Of a stretch of DNA of 64,000 nt, positions 23,355-31,251 are shown piece after piece (the first letter of the stretch is position 1; each line of letters starts with the position of its first letter). The stretch comes from Clostridium kluyveri (GTDB taxonomy: Bacteria; Bacillota; Clostridia; Clostridiales; Clostridiaceae). Both the position numbers and the translations under genes were made by a program. Location: NCBI RefSeq assembly GCF_001902295.1, contig NZ_CP018335.1:2480001-2544000 (forward strand), read 5' to 3'. The notes beneath the pieces are model-generated. The model was not told where the DNA came from. It searched no databases and worked only from the letters and a program-made list of their open reading frames with translations.

Positions 23355-25005
23355 TTACTACCCCTCCTAATTTTTGAATTTCCATTTCTTCACTGTCCGT
23401 ATGTTCCGTTATAAAGTACTGGTATTCATCATTCATTGCAGCCTTAAGGATTGCTTTCTGGTCTGATTTAAGGCTTTCAAACCTATCAAGGCATATAACC
23501 TTTAAATCTCCTGCTTGTGCCTTTGCTATTTTAAAGGCTAATTCCAGTTTTTCTCCATCTGAAAGGCCATCTATTAAAGTTCCATTTATCCGAATCAATC
23601 CTTTTTCATCTACTGATATGCCATCAATCGGCATCTTAGCAGTTTTCAAAAGTTCTTCGGGTAATGTTCTTGCTTTCTCAATCCTTGCAGTAAGCCCAAG
23701 GGAATATCTTTCTTTATCTGAAAGTTGGTTGTCTCTAATGTCAATCATCATGTCCCATTGCCTAAGATAGCTCTGCATTTCTGCTACTTTGTCAGCTTCC
23801 TGCTGTAACGGTTCAATATCTACCGATTCATTCTGTTCAAGATATTCTGCAGCCTTTCCCACCCTGATTTTTTCTTTCTCGATTTCAGATATCACCTTTT
23901 CATCTATGCTTTTTAATTCCTGCTTTTCCAAGTTATCCAATGAATTTAATTCTTCTGTTTTTTGAGTAATCTTATTATTCTGGATATTTATATTGTCAAT
24001 GTTTTCCTGTTTTTCAGCTTCAAGAGCTTTCTTGACACATTCTTTCGATTTCTCTCCAGCTGCCTTTATCTTTGATATGGCTTCTTGAATTTGCTTGTCA
24101 ATTTCTAGGTCAATGGCTTGAAGCTCATTGGCACTTCTTTGATTAAATCCATTAATTAAATCCTGCGATTTCTCAATCTTACTCTTAGACAAATCAATAA
24201 TATCTTTAATATCCTGTCTTTGATCTTTATACTTCATCTGCGCCCTTGATTTATTACTGTCAGCATTGGCTTGTATAGCTTGAACCTTATTTTCAAGTCC
24301 TTCCTGCAATGCTTTTGCCTGTTCTATAAATTGATTAATCTTTTGGGATTCTGAAACTTTACTGTAATATTCCTGGACTTTTTTATTTCTCCATTCCTCA
24401 CCATCATAGTTAACAGGAAGATCCTTTTTTATAACTTCAACTTGTGTCTTTAATTCCTTGATTTGTCTATTAACCTCTTCTCTATCCTTAAAATATTTAG
24501 TCTCAATAGCCTTTAAAACCATCAAAATGTGTTGACTATATTCGATATTTGAAGGTATTTCACTAAACCATTTTTGAATATCTTCTTGCACCCAATCAAT
24601 TTCAAGCATGTTTAAAATGCTTTTTGTCTGTTCTTTGGATGAAAGATTTACCCATTCAATAGGTCTAAAAATATTACCATTTATGAGTTGCCTTAAAAAT
24701 CTTTCGGTAGAAGGAACACCTTCGTCACCTTTTCTGAGCTTCAAATAATCTGCTTTTCCATTCCTGATTTTACGGTTTATTTCAAGTCCATTATCTAATT
24801 CAATGTAGAGAGTGGCTTCATCCTGTCCGTGCCTTATAACCTCTGTACGTCTCTTTGAATTTGTAAATGCTGTTTCCAACGCTTCAATAATACTGCTCTT
24901 TCCTGAACCTTTGGGTCCTCTGAATATATTTATTTTTCCTGCATCAAAGCCAAATTCTTTAAGCCCAACATAACTATTTATCTCAATTTTTTTAATCTTA
25001 CTCAT
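23347..25005 (-). CDS. SbcC/RecN-like AAA ATPase with coiled coils
   Basis: The start at ATG 25005 (MSKIKKIEINSYVGLKEFGF) follows AAAGGAGA. Walker A is in INIFRGPKGSGKSSIIEALE, a long central coiled coil runs through residues ~150-400, and the C-terminal DGLSDGEKLELAFKIAKAQA (ABC signature) precedes VICLDRF (Walker B) near the end. Phage proteins of this kind accompany RecT and exonucleases and probably handle DNA ends. It overlaps the short zinc protein upstream by eight bases. Confidence 0.78.
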   Translation of the reverse strand: MSKIKKIEINSYVGLKEFGFDAGKINIFRGPKGSGKSSIIEALETAFTNSKRRTEVIRHGQDEATLYIELDNGLEINRKIRNGKADYLKLRKGDEGVPSTERFLRQLINGNIFRPIEWVNLSSKEQTKSILNMLEIDWVQEDIQKWFSEIPSNIEYSQHILMVLKAIETKYFKDREEVNRQIKELKTQVEVIKKDLPVNYDGEEWRNKKVQEYYSKVSESQKINQFIEQAKALQEGLENKVQAIQANADSNKSRAQMKYKDQRQDIKDIIDLSKSKIEKSQDLINGFNQRSANELQAIDLEIDKQIQEAISKIKAAGEKSKECVKKALEAEKQENIDNINIQNNKITQKTEELNSLDNLEKQELKSIDEKVISEIEKEKIRVGKAAEYLEQNESVDIEPLQQEADKVAEMQSYLRQWDMMIDIRDNQLSDKERYSLGLTARIEKARTLPEELLKTAKMPIDGISVDEKGLIRINGTLIDGLSDGEKLELAFKIAKAQAGDLKVICLDRFESLKSDQKAILKAAMNDEYQYFITEHTDSEEMEIQKLGGVVNG

Positions 25006-25156
25006 GTTTTTTATCTCCTTTACAATCATCACATAATCGTGGATATCCTGGTCCAGGTAATAATTCGTCAGTACCTTCTTGAATTAAATCTTCTATTAAG
25101 CACCCACATCTTTCGCACAGAACACCTTCCATAATCAATTCAGATATATCTCCCAC
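24998..25156 (-). CDS. 52-residue zinc-ribbon mini-protein
   Basis: GTG 25156 lies behind GGAGGT. The peptide has EGVLCERCGCLIEDLI and YPRLCDDCKGDKK, two cysteine pairs spaced as in a zinc ribbon. It overlaps the ATPase start by eight bases, so the two are likely co-translated. The function is unknown. Confidence 0.55.
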   Translation of the reverse strand: MGDISELIMEGVLCERCGCLIEDLIQEGTDELLPGPGYPRLCDDCKGDKKHE

Positions 25157-25182
25157 CAATGATTACCTCCATATTAATTTTT

Positions 25183-25509
25183 CTATAAATAAATCCTTAA
25201 CAACTCTTTCAAAGTCTTATTTTCACCCTGCAACTTGTCGAATTCACTTTTGGCTATATATGCTTGTCGCAACCTCTTTTCTGTCTCTTCACTCTTCTCC
25301 CGCCACCAATTAATTACTTCTTTTATACTGCTTTTGGTGCATTCATCTTCTTTAACGGGTGCAGTAAACCCCATTGTGTCTGTGAGAAGATCTATACCTA
25401 AGTACCCATCTTCTTCTTTTAAATTCATGCATTTATTTTTATTCCAACCTACAAAACCAATTTTATCTTCATTTATTTTTACAAGGTCACCAACCTCAAA
25501 CTTTGCCAT
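25183..25509 (-). CDS. Phage protein with SH3-like start and coiled-coil end
   Basis: The 108-residue protein begins MAKFEVGDLVKINEDKIGFV, a typical small beta-barrel opening, and ends with a helix rich in charged residues (REKSEETEKRLRQAYIAKSE). No family assigned. It lies in the early operon between a hypothetical gene and the zinc mini-protein. Confidence 0.45.
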   Translation of the reverse strand: MAKFEVGDLVKINEDKIGFVGWNKNKCMNLKEEDGYLGIDLLTDTMGFTAPVKEDECTKSSIKEVINWWREKSEETEKRLRQAYIAKSEFDKLQGENKTLKELLRIYL

Positions 25510-25522
25510 CTTAATATCCCCC

Positions 25523-26242
25523 TTAATTATCTATATCAAAGTAATTGTCTATATCATCTTCACTCTCAACATCAATTTCTATTGGAGTATCATTGTATTT
25601 TAAATTTACAAGTAACCTTTCGATATCAGACATATTACCAAAATTCAAAGTTTTATCTAAGCTATATCCACCAATACGTAGGCTCCCTATACTCCCCATA
25701 TTTTTATCAGAATAACTTCTATGAATCGTAAATTTAATTCCGTCAAAATCATAACTATTTTGAGGCTCTTCTTTTGCAAGTTTCACATCTAACCAATGAT
25801 ATTTTTCATCCTCTTTGATACTTATATAAAAATATTCCAAGTCGTATTTTTCATCTTCATCCGTATTGTCATTCATATAATCCCTATATGCATCACATAT
25901 CTCTGAAAGTTTTATTTTATCTCGTTTAAGCACTAATATTTCATCAAATGTTTTAGCTATCTTATCCTGAATATCTTTATTTATAACTCCTTCTGTAATC
26001 TGTTTGAACTTTTCAACTATAAATCCGTTGTAGGCAGTAAAACCAATCTGTGATACAATTCCAGATACTTCTTTTTCAAATTTTCCCTCAATCATGCATT
26101 TTAATGAATATCCTTCTAAAGCATCTTTTGCAGCTTTAATGATTGTCTTTTCTATAGTTTCCTCAATAGCATTTTCAACTACTTTCTTTTCTTCCATATC
26201 CTTAATCTTATCTATGACAATTTTTGATATATCTATATTCAT
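25523..26242 (-). CDS. Hypothetical early phage protein (239 aa)
   Basis: ATG 26242 (MNIDISKIVIDKIKDMEEKK) is preferred because GGAGGATTG precedes it. The first ~110 residues are helical and charged, the rest is mixed and very acidic, ending NDTPIEIDVESEDDIDNYFD. No catalytic motif is visible. It is preceded by two intergenic hairpins. Confidence 0.42.
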   Translation of the reverse strand: MNIDISKIVIDKIKDMEEKKVVENAIEETIEKTIIKAAKDALEGYSLKCMIEGKFEKEVSGIVSQIGFTAYNGFIVEKFKQITEGVINKDIQDKIAKTFDEILVLKRDKIKLSEICDAYRDYMNDNTDEDEKYDLEYFYISIKEDEKYHWLDVKLAKEEPQNSYDFDGIKFTIHRSYSDKNMGSIGSLRIGGYSLDKTLNFGNMSDIERLLVNLKYNDTPIEIDVESEDDIDNYFDIDN

Positions 26243-26268
26243 TTCACAATCCTCCATTTGATTTTTTA

Positions 26269-26336
26269 CCCATTCCGGTGTAGAATGGGAATATCGAATT
26301 TTTAATTTATTTACCCTTTGGCGAGGGTATTTTTTT
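26269..26336. other. Two intercistronic hairpins
   Basis: CCCATTC (26269-26275) pairs with GAATGGG (26283-26289). TACCCT (26312-26317) pairs with AGGGTA (26324-26329) and is followed by seven T on the plus strand. On the coding (minus) strand they are hairpins between two genes; on the plus strand the second looks like an intrinsic terminator. They may limit antisense transcription or stabilise processed mRNA. Confidence 0.45.
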
Positions 26337-26634
26337 ATTCTTGTGGCATTTCGAGTACTGGTTTATAGGTAATTTGTCTATTGCCTTGAAAGCTTGCTGA
26401 TATAAAAGGTTTAGTATCTTTTCCCTCTGTACAATGTAAAATTTGATTCTGTATATCATCTAATATTTCGATAGCTCTTTCTTCAGATTCATATTCTCCT
26501 AAAATGTCATAATCGTCTGATACATCTCCCATGTACAAAACCTGATTAATAATTCTAAACTTACCTCGGTTTTTACATATATTAAGTCTTTTGGGTTCTA
26601 CCAAACTCATTCTATCCTGTGATCTAATCCACAT
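26335..26634 (-). CDS. Hypothetical early phage protein (99 aa)
   Basis: ATG 26634 (MWIRSQDRMSLVEPKRLNIC) follows AAAGGAGGG, so a longer reading from 26673 is rejected. The pattern of FRIINQVLYMGDVSDDYDIL and GEYESEERAIEILDDIQNQI recurs in small phage proteins of unknown role in Firmicutes. Length is normal for that group. Confidence 0.5.
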   Translation of the reverse strand: MWIRSQDRMSLVEPKRLNICKNRGKFRIINQVLYMGDVSDDYDILGEYESEERAIEILDDIQNQILHCTEGKDTKPFISASFQGNRQITYKPVLEMPQE

Positions 26635-26636
26635 AT

Positions 26637-27071
26637 CTATCCCTCCTTTGCAATAATTACAGCTACTTTCCAATATGCTTGTAGTAAGTCATTCCCTAGC
26701 TTTTCATACATTCCCCAATGTTCTTCCTTAAAACTATCTTTATAGCCTATATCTAGCGTATATCCATAATCGCCATCATAATAAATTTGAACTTTAGTAT
26801 CTGTCTTTTCCTCTATGAATTTTCTAAGTTGTCCTTCTGTGAATAATGGCATACATAGCTCTTTATCCTCCCATGCATAGTCATTGCCAAGGGGTAATAT
26901 ATAACAATTTTTACTAGGTTGATCTGTTACTTTTATTGCTAAATTAATTTCATTAAAGCCCTGATAATCAAATATATACAAATCACCGTATTCAGGCTTC
27001 CACCAGTCTTTTAAAACCTTTTGCACTTTTTCAGATTGCTTTAAGAACTCTTCTGAACTTATAAAATCCAT
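26637..27071 (-). CDS. Hypothetical early phage protein (144 aa)
   Basis: The protein has SEKVQKVLKDWWKPEYGDLY, an aromatic, acidic middle part and CMPLFTEGQLRKFIEEKTDT. Similar proteins occur in the early operons of clostridial phages; the function is unknown. Its end and the next gene's SD overlap. Confidence 0.48.
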   Translation of the reverse strand: MDFISSEEFLKQSEKVQKVLKDWWKPEYGDLYIFDYQGFNEINLAIKVTDQPSKNCYILPLGNDYAWEDKELCMPLFTEGQLRKFIEEKTDTKVQIYYDGDYGYTLDIGYKDSFKEEHWGMYEKLGNDLLQAYWKVAVIIAKEG

Positions 27072-27073
27072 GT

Positions 27074-27310
27074 CTATCCCTCCATAAATCTTTTAAATTG
27101 TTCTGGTGTTGCATCCCTGATATCCTCGCATACAGTTTCGCCAGTTTCTTCATCATATAATTTCTCACCATCTAGTCCTAAACCATAGTTGCAACATTTA
27201 TTACGGTTATTGCAAGCTTCCTCACAAGTGGGCTTCTGTTTGCAATAGATACAGCATAGTCTATCTTTTGTACCTTGTGGGCATGGTAGATTTAAGGTAC
27301 AGTAAATCAT
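27074..27310 (-). CDS. Cysteine-rich mini-protein
   Basis: The 78-residue protein contains ten or more cysteines, mostly in LCCIYCKQKPTCEEACNNRN and KCCNYG, suggesting one or two metal sites, plus a C-terminal EDIRDATPEQFKRFMEG helix. It is placed among other small early genes. The function is unknown. Confidence 0.48.
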   Translation of the reverse strand: MIYCTLNLPCPQGTKDRLCCIYCKQKPTCEEACNNRNKCCNYGLGLDGEKLYDEETGETVCEDIRDATPEQFKRFMEG

Positions 27311-27472
27311 TTAATCACCTTCTTTCTCCTTTTCTTCTCTGAATATCCATAGTTGAATTAGAATAACCCAACATACACCATATATGGCTTTATTCCAATT
27401 AGCATTAAATGCAAATACCGTAGAAGATACAAGCCATATAACTAACAGAACTTCATAAATTTTTTCCTTCAT
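27311..27472 (-). CDS. 53-residue membrane protein
   Basis: ATG 27472 follows a GGGGGAAG-type SD. Two hydrophobic segments (VLLVIWLVSSTVFAF and IYGVCWVILIQLWIF) flank a short polar turn, and the tail is acidic/basic (REEKEKEGD). It is probably a two-span membrane protein of the early operon. The stop is followed immediately by the next gene's leader. Unknown role. Confidence 0.5.
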   Translation of the reverse strand: MKEKIYEVLLVIWLVSSTVFAFNANWNKAIYGVCWVILIQLWIFREEKEKEGD

Positions 27473-27484
27473 AACTTCCCCCTT

Positions 27485-27826
27485 TCAATCCATCATGTCA
27501 AAACGCAGCACGTGATATCCTTTTTCTTCTAAAACTTTTGAAAATTTATCCCTTATTCTAGTTCTGTTGTTTGCTTGACCACCACCAGTATTAATCATGT
27601 ATCCTTCGCCGATCCAGTGGGTCTTGTGTCTGCAATAAAGGCCTGCCTTTTCTATAGCTTTAAGTACTTTTCTTTCCTGCCATCTCTTTAATATCAAAAA
27701 TGTACTATCAAAATTGCAGGTACCACTATCATCTGTTGCGCTAACTTCTAACGCCTTTGAATAAGCTTCTTTCAAATCCTCTGTTAACTGTTCGTATCTA
27801 TTAGGTTTTTCCGGTTTTAATTTCAC
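27485..27826 (-). CDS. Hypothetical early phage protein (113 aa)
   Basis: The protein has MKLKPEKPNRYEQLTEDLKE, then a helical part (ILKRWQERKVLKAIEKAGLY) and a mixed C-terminus with GGGQANNRTRIRDKFSKVLE. No catalytic motif is obvious. Good SD and tight neighbours support expression. Confidence 0.45.
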   Translation of the reverse strand: MKLKPEKPNRYEQLTEDLKEAYSKALEVSATDDSGTCNFDSTFLILKRWQERKVLKAIEKAGLYCRHKTHWIGEGYMINTGGGQANNRTRIRDKFSKVLEEKGYHVLRFDMMD

Positions 27827-27842
27827 ACTTATCTTTCTCCTT

Positions 27843-28007
27843 TCAAATCACATTTGCCAGAAATATTACTACTGGAATTAAAACAGCTATTGTCAGTTGG
27901 TTTTCTCTGTCATCTTCTCTTTTGTATTTCACAGCATTATATATAGCTAGTCCTATAATGGCTATTAAACTATATGCTCCTAGAATCTCCTTGCCTAACT
28001 GTGTCAC
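27843..28007 (-). CDS. 54-residue two-span membrane protein
   Basis: GTG 28007 follows AAGGTGAAAGT. Hydrophobic segments GAYSLIAIIGLAIYNAV and LTIAVLIPVVIFLANVI surround a charged loop (KYKREDDRENQ). This is one of several tiny membrane proteins in the early operon. Unknown function. Confidence 0.48.
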   Translation of the reverse strand: MTQLGKEILGAYSLIAIIGLAIYNAVKYKREDDRENQLTIAVLIPVVIFLANVI

Positions 28008-28065
28008 ACTTTCACCTTCTTTCTGGCATTTCTAATTCTCATGTAAACAACTATCCACAGGGCCA

Positions 28066-28281
28066 TCAAATTTTCAAATACCATTGCCCACTCTGTAATA
28101 TCTCTGCTAGTTGTTTGTTGTTAAAACAGAGGCTTAAATTGTACATAATACATGAAAGCATCCTGAAACTACTAAATATATTCTTTAGCCCTTCATCTTG
28201 TATTAAGAAATGGTCTACCTTTACTTTTATATCTGGACTATTTTTTATAGCTTCCAATGCCTCATTAAAATTCCCTGACAT
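28066..28281 (-). CDS. Small phage protein, paralogue of the C-terminus of 28770-29177
   Basis: The 71 residues align by eye with the last 65 of the 135-residue neighbour: F.EA, VKV.H.L, L...MY.L, L.E (here LAEIL) and a GQWYLKI end matching GKWYIKG. This looks like a duplicated module. It overlaps the coiled-coil protein by 17 bases. Confidence 0.5.
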   Translation of the reverse strand: MSGNFNEALEAIKNSPDIKVKVDHFLIQDEGLKNIFSSFRMLSCIMYNLSLCFNNKQLAEILQSGQWYLKI

Positions 28282-28645
28282 GTTTATATCCCTCCCACGT
28301 TTTTTGTAATCTCTCTAGATTTGGCCAATCATACTCACAAATGACGTTCATAAGCCCAATAGATATTTCTTTTGCTATGTCATAGTTGGTTTCATTTACC
28401 TCTGAAAGCTTCTTGATATTTAGTAATTCCCTAACTATTTGAGATATTGGGTTTAAGAAATAACTTGAACATGGTCCAATATATCCATATCTTTTTCTTA
28501 GTCTAGGGAGTAATTCACCCTCTCTTATTCCAGTCCAGTTCTTTTGTTCTCCTAACTTCTTGGTAAGTTCTAAATTCTTATTTTTTAGATTTTCATTTTC
28601 CATAGTTAGTTCCTGCAGCTTTTTAACTAAATCACAATGTTCCAT
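28265..28645 (-). CDS. Coiled-coil phage protein (126 aa)
   Basis: Residues 1-35 form an obvious coiled coil (KLQELTMENENLKNKNLELT); the remainder is a helical domain with conserved-looking RLRKRYGYIGPCSSYFLNPI and YDWPNLERLQKTWEGYKHV. Not recognised. It lies in the early operon between two members of the duplicated module. Confidence 0.45.
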   Translation of the reverse strand: MEHCDLVKKLQELTMENENLKNKNLELTKKLGEQKNWTGIREGELLPRLRKRYGYIGPCSSYFLNPISQIVRELLNIKKLSEVNETNYDIAKEISIGLMNVICEYDWPNLERLQKTWEGYKHVREF

Positions 28646-28655
28646 AAAGTACCTC

Positions 28656-28769
28656 CTATAATATGAATTTTAGCAAGAATCCCAAGGCTATAATTGCCGC
28701 CCATAGTTCGCCTTTTCTTTGATCTACTTTCTCTTTGGTGGACATATTGTAAACTTTATGATAATCCAC
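28656..28769 (-). CDS. 37-residue membrane peptide
   Basis: GTG 28769 follows the previous stop directly (TAAGTG) and AAGGGGG serves as SD; an internal ATG would give 29 residues. The tail LWAAIIALGFLLKFIL is a membrane segment after a charged head. Small and unassigned. Confidence 0.42.
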   Translation of the reverse strand: MDYHKVYNMSTKEKVDQRKGELWAAIIALGFLLKFIL

Positions 28770-29177
28770 TTAATCAGCCCCCTTGATATACCACTTGCCA
28801 TTTAGAATAACTTCTTTTAGTTCGCTTGAAAGTAATTCTCGACCTAAAAGGTACATTAAATCGCATAATGGATTATATTGTTTTAAAGTGCTTTCTCGGC
28901 ATTTAGTTAATTTAGATAGAAGTACATGTTCAACCTTTACTCTTCCATCACTCTCCACAGCTTCCATAAAAGTTACTGGCCCTTGAACTTCTTTCCATTT
29001 GCCATCCAGACGTAATGAACAGGTTTGACAACCATAGCATCCTTCACAATCCACTCTGATACCTCCGGAAACTAGCAATAACGTCTGTGTGCAATCACCA
29101 CTCTCTACTTTAAATTTTAATTTAGGATTTTCAGTAAGCATTTTCATTGCTTCCCAAGTCTTATAAATCTTTTCCAT
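28770..29177 (-). CDS. Phage protein with cysteine cluster, module shared with 28066-28281
   Basis: The 135-residue protein starts MEKIYKTWEAMKMLTENPKL. A central cysteine cluster (VDCEGCYGCQTCSLRLDGKW) suggests a metal site, and the C-terminal half repeats the module also seen downstream. Two copies in one operon imply recent duplication. Function unknown. Confidence 0.5.
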   Translation of the reverse strand: MEKIYKTWEAMKMLTENPKLKFKVESGDCTQTLLLVSGGIRVDCEGCYGCQTCSLRLDGKWKEVQGPVTFMEAVESDGRVKVEHVLLSKLTKCRESTLKQYNPLCDLMYLLGRELLSSELKEVILNGKWYIKGAD

Positions 29178-29325
29178 TCATCTTTCCCTCCTTCAAATTG
29201 CCTATTAGAGTGCTTTTGTATAACTCATAAGCATGTTGAGTATCGTCATGATTAAATCCCAAATACTTGTAACGTAGGTAGAAATCATGCCTTAGACTTT
29301 TTAAAATCTTCTTTGGGTCCGTCAT
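29161..29325 (-). CDS. 54-residue charged phage protein
   Basis: ATG 29325 lies behind GAGGAGGAATAACCC. The peptide MTDPKKILKSLRHDFYLRYK is followed by YLGFNHDDTQHAYELYKSTL; it is basic and helical. Its end overlaps the next gene by 17 bases, which also provides that gene's SD. No family. Confidence 0.5.
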   Translation of the reverse strand: MTDPKKILKSLRHDFYLRYKYLGFNHDDTQHAYELYKSTLIGNLKEGKMNGKDL

Positions 29326-29328
29326 GGG

Positions 29329-29430
29329 TTATTCCTCCTCGTATTCTACAAATTCACCATCTTTAAGCATATAATAGGTATCAGCCTTTATTTTTTCTCC
29401 ATCTACTTTAATAGATTTAACTTCTTTCAT
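29329..29430 (-). CDS. 33-residue phage peptide
   Basis: ATG 29430 follows GGAGAGGTAAGAT. The sequence begins MKEVKSIKVDGEKIKADTYY and ends FVEYEEE, resembling a small two-strand unit. The stop lies three bases before the next ATG. Real expression is likely from the SD; function unknown. Confidence 0.45.
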   Translation of the reverse strand: MKEVKSIKVDGEKIKADTYYMLKDGEFVEYEEE

Positions 29431-29480
29431 ATCTTACCTCTCCTTTTTTATTTTTATATGTTCGGCCACAAGGGCCTTTT

Positions 29481-29714
29481 TCAGTTTTTTCTCTTCCTCC
29501 TGTGAGGTCTTTTCATCCTTTTTAACTCTTTTGAATATTCACTCAAACATAAATTTTCTAACTCTTTCGCATAGTAATCGGCATCCTCGTATGAGTAACA
29601 ATAGCTTTGAATGATGGTTTCTACCAATTTTTCATGTGAGTATTTTCTCACTTCCTTGTCTGGTGTAAATATAACCTCTCCATTTTTAACAGTCCAAGTA
29701 TATTTTGTTTCCAT
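29481..29714 (-). CDS. Hypothetical early phage protein (77 aa)
   Basis: METKYTWTVKNGEVIFTPDK begins the protein and a basic tail (KELKRMKRPHRRKRKN) ends it, so nucleic-acid contact is possible. Unassigned. Confidence 0.42.
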   Translation of the reverse strand: METKYTWTVKNGEVIFTPDKEVRKYSHEKLVETIIQSYCYSYEDADYYAKELENLCLSEYSKELKRMKRPHRRKRKN

Positions 29715-29772
29715 TTTTATAAAACCTCCTTTGATTTTATGTAGTAATGAGGTATATTTACTTTTATTTCAA

Positions 29773-29988
29773 TTACAAATCTAAATCATTTTTACTTTCA
29801 TTAATTTCAATTTCTTTAGGCACGATAACAAGTAATTTATCACCTGAATTGCTATCCTCTGAAAAATAAATATCTTCTGTATCTGAACAAAATTTTTCTT
29901 CGCCTGATACTATTGATTCAACTACAACCTCTGTATCATCATCTAAATCTTTTATAAATTCTTTTAATTCTCTTATATTCCATTTCAC
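29773..29988 (-). CDS. Acidic early phage protein (71 aa)
   Basis: The acidic 71-residue protein reads MKWNIRELKEFIKDLDDDTE, then VVVESIVSGEEKF and LLVIVPKEIEINE, a fold seen in small phage proteins with an NxxELxxxIxxLdDD start. Acidic DNA-mimic or adaptor roles are possible but unsupported. It is preceded by the 54-residue gene with a three-base gap. Confidence 0.45.
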   Translation of the reverse strand: MKWNIRELKEFIKDLDDDTEVVVESIVSGEEKFCSDTEDIYFSEDSNSGDKLLVIVPKEIEINESKNDLDL

Positions 29989-29991
29989 TTA

Positions 29992-30156
29992 CTATTCATC
30001 TCCTCCTTTAAAACCTAATTGGTAATAATGTCTTTCCTGTTCTCTTGTCTTTAATTGCAAAGAGTCATAATCTGATCTTACTAATATAAAATTGTTTGGA
30101 TTTATGCCGTTCCAATAGAGGATATTCCAAAACTTTCTAGGCATTTCTTTGTTCAT
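29992..30156 (-). CDS. 54-residue phage protein coupled to HTH gene
   Basis: ATG 30156 (MNKEMPRKFWNILYWNGINP) overlaps the stop of the HTH gene as ATGA and has AAAGGAGG upstream. A longer reading from 30252 would overlap the HTH gene far more and is rejected. The content is aromatic and polar; no family. Confidence 0.5.
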   Translation of the reverse strand: MNKEMPRKFWNILYWNGINPNNFILVRSDYDSLQLKTREQERHYYQLGFKGGDE

Positions 30157-30470
30157 ATCTGAAAAGCCTCCTTTTCGCATAGCATAGCTTCCGTAGCAGT
30201 AATATTTATTTTTCGTAGAGCTGCTTCTGCCTTTTCTGCCCGAGTTTTCCACTCTTCCAGTTCTCTTTCAAGGCGTTTTCTTTCAAGTGGTGAAAGTTTA
30301 TCAAGTTTTATGCCTATCAATTCTCTGATTTCCTGTGGGTTGTATCTTACAGCCGGTATCCTGCAAGGGGTTATTATTCCGTCCTCTCTATACCTATCTA
30401 CGGTCCTTTCATCCACCTGAAGGATTTCAGCTACTTGACTCTTTTTTAGTAGTGGTTCTATATTTGGCAT
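30153..30470 (-). CDS. Excisionase/MerR-type HTH protein
   Basis: The N-terminal winged HTH (LLKKSQVAEILQVDERTVDR, then YREDGIITPCRIPAVRYNPQ, EIRELIG) fits the helix-turn-helix 17/excisionase group. A basic/acidic coiled coil follows (ERKRLERELEEWKTRAEKAE). With the Rha and Cro-like genes just upstream it may regulate early genes or excision. It is coupled to the next gene. Confidence 0.65.
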   Translation of the reverse strand: MPNIEPLLKKSQVAEILQVDERTVDRYREDGIITPCRIPAVRYNPQEIRELIGIKLDKLSPLERKRLERELEEWKTRAEKAEAALRKINITATEAMLCEKEAFQI

Positions 30471-31232
30471 TTAGATCACCCCATCCGACAATTTGATTTT
30501 ATCCTTGATAGCCATCTCCTTAACTATAGTAATGTAGATTTCTTTGAGCCTTGGCTCATTCTCAAGAACATCTAAAATATTTAATTGTTTCACTTTACTA
30601 GGTGGCATTCCATTTTTTTCAGCCCTCTTTTTCAGATTTATTATTAAAACATTAGGTCTACACTTTCCTCTAACCTTTAGAATTTCATATACCTGATCCT
30701 TTGGAGCCTTATAATCTCCAAGTTCTCTACCTATTGCATTCAAAATCCTGTTACATTCTCTTCTCCATGCTGCCTGAGGGTTCAAAGTTATGACATCACG
30801 TATGCCTTGAACTTCTTCTTTAGTTTCTTTAATCTGCAATTTTACGTCTTTCATCTCTTGAAGAGATTGGATTAAAACATCTTCAATACAGGTTGGTTTT
30901 TGCTGTTTACTCTCCATATCATTGAATTTTTTAGTATACATAGCTGTAAAAGCTGTTCCTTTTACTCCAGTCAATTTGTTACTAACAAACTCACACCCTA
31001 ATTTTGTTAACAAATAACACGGATTTTCTTTTCCTGATGTATCCTTATAAGTGCTTTCGATAAAATAATCTGCTGAACGCAATTTTGCGTTGAGTGTTTC
31101 GTTAGCTTCATCCATTTGACTTATATAAGTTTTTATATCTCTCAATAGATCACCATGTCTTTTACTTATCATTTTCGCAACTTCTCTGCTGTCTAAAGTT
31201 ATTAGCTTATTGATTTGCGTTAAATTTTTCAT
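30471..31232 (-). CDS. Rha-family antirepressor-like protein
   Basis: Residues ~8-105 match the Rha domain: ITLDSREVAKMISKRHGDLL, RDIKTYISQMDEANE, YFIESTYKDTSGKENPCYLL and TKLGCEFVSNKLTGVKGTAF. The C-terminal ~110 residues (NPQAAWRRECNRILNAIGRE) look like the C-terminal module of phage antirepressors. Such proteins interfere with lysis-lysogeny decisions. It lies directly downstream of the Cro-like gene, as expected for an antirepressor; the CI-like repressor lacks a RecA-cleavable domain, so an antirepressor route to induction is plausible. Confidence 0.8.
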   Translation of the reverse strand: MKNLTQINKLITLDSREVAKMISKRHGDLLRDIKTYISQMDEANETLNAKLRSADYFIESTYKDTSGKENPCYLLTKLGCEFVSNKLTGVKGTAFTAMYTKKFNDMESKQQKPTCIEDVLIQSLQEMKDVKLQIKETKEEVQGIRDVITLNPQAAWRRECNRILNAIGRELGDYKAPKDQVYEILKVRGKCRPNVLIINLKKRAEKNGMPPSKVKQLNILDVLENEPRLKEIYITIVKEMAIKDKIKLSDGVI

Positions 31233-31251
31233 TTCCCCATCCTCCTGTTTT

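Noticed and set aside
29992..30252. 86-codon reading starting at 30252
   Set aside because: It overlaps the HTH gene by 100 bases. The start at 30156 has a proper SD and ATGA coupling.
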